In this document: positions 5,306 through 5,402 of the stretch, one piece after another | Position numbering within the stretch: the stretch's first letter is position 1 | Layout: each line of letters begins with the position of its first letter | Source of the DNA: Spirochaetae bacterium HGW-Spirochaetae-9 | GTDB taxonomy: Bacteria > Spirochaetota > Spirochaetia > Treponematales > Rectinemataceae | Direction: 5' to 3' | Assembly (NCBI GenBank): GCA_002839205.1 | Contig: PGXP01000134.1 | Location: forward strand, 1 to 5,402 | Length of the DNA: 5,402 nt | Position numbers and translations under genes: made by a program | The notes under the pieces: model-generated | Database searches by the model: none | What the model was told of the DNA's origin: nothing | The model's input: only the letters and a program-made list of their open reading frames with translations

Positions 5306-5402
5306 AGGAAATCTACCGCGCCCGCAGGGCAAAGGTCGCGAAGGCACTGAAAGAACGCGGCATCGCGGCAGCGCGCTTCGAGGATTTCGAGCACATGCGG
5401 AG
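5302..5402 (+). CDS. Start of a gene coupled to argD; possible M24-family (Xaa-Pro aminopeptidase-like) protein, cut by the right edge
   Basis: The ATG at 5302 overlaps the argD stop as ATGA, the same arrangement as argB-argD, and the frame stays open to the window edge (33 codons). The visible part begins MKEIYRARRAKVAKALKERG and continues with IAAARFEDFEHMR. A basic helix of the form R-x-x-x-V-x-x-x-x-x-x-x-G-I followed by a short strand resembles the beginning of the creatinase N-terminal domain that precedes M24 metallopeptidase cores (Xaa-Pro aminopeptidase, prolidase). No catalytic residue is within view, so the family is a guess from a short match. There is no clear ribosome binding site, so translation probably depends on argD. 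That a gene is present is much surer than what it encodes; in many argCJBD operons carbamoyl-phosphate synthetase or argF follows instead. Confidence 0.6.
   Translation, partial: MKEIYRARRAKVAKALKERGIAAARFEDFEHMR

Overview
The window is a piece of a bacterial chromosome of fairly high GC content. It holds a divergent pair of transcription units: a membrane pyrophosphatase gene leaving to the left, and an arginine biosynthesis operon leaving to the right. The order argC-argJ-argB-argD is the one known from Bacillus and many other bacteria that use the acetyl-recycling (ArgJ) route. Strong GGAGG-type ribosome binding sites, an hppA neighbour and an arginine-sensitive type of acetylglutamate kinase fit an anaerobe or fermenter (Firmicutes/Negativicutes, Synergistota or Spirochaetes). 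The sequence alone does not settle the phylum. No mobile element, CRISPR array, tRNA or rRNA is visible.

Layout. Bases 1-457 (minus strand) are the N-terminal 152 codons of hppA, running off the left edge, with a recognisable promoter at 500-528. Bases 458-930 form a long divergent intergenic region. It holds an AT-rich patch with a perfect 14-bp palindrome (602-615), a candidate ARG box (626-639) and a plausible arg promoter with a perfect TTGACA -35 box (649-677). Downstream lies a transcribed leader of about 245 nt. argC (931-1989), argJ (2051-3268), argB (3282-4145) and argD (4142-5305) follow, all on the plus strand. A fifth gene begins at 5302, overlapping the argD stop, and runs off the right edge; its 33 visible residues resemble the start of an M24-type aminopeptidase.

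How the genes work together. ArgB phosphorylates N-acetylglutamate, ArgC reduces the acyl phosphate to the semialdehyde, and ArgD transaminates it to N-acetylornithine. ArgJ moves the acetyl group back onto glutamate and releases ornithine. The four genes therefore form the complete glutamate-to-ornithine cycle, with ArgJ removing the need for a separate deacetylase. ArgB carries the N-terminal helix and C-terminal signature of kinases inhibited by arginine, so end-product control is expected at the enzyme level.

The most interesting part is the argC leader. A 29-codon ORF (708-797) with an excellent ribosome binding site starts about 24 nt after the predicted transcription start. It contains five Arg codons and ends Arg-Arg-stop. 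A G-free, C-rich stretch follows at once. Its core is perfectly complementary (8 of 8) to the leader ORF's own ribosome binding site, and part of it (6 of 6) is complementary to a second purine block further on. A second Arg-containing ORF (833-934) ends in an ATGA overlap with the argC start. Together these suggest a leader-peptide control of arginine synthesis. That is inference; no classical terminator with a U tract is present.
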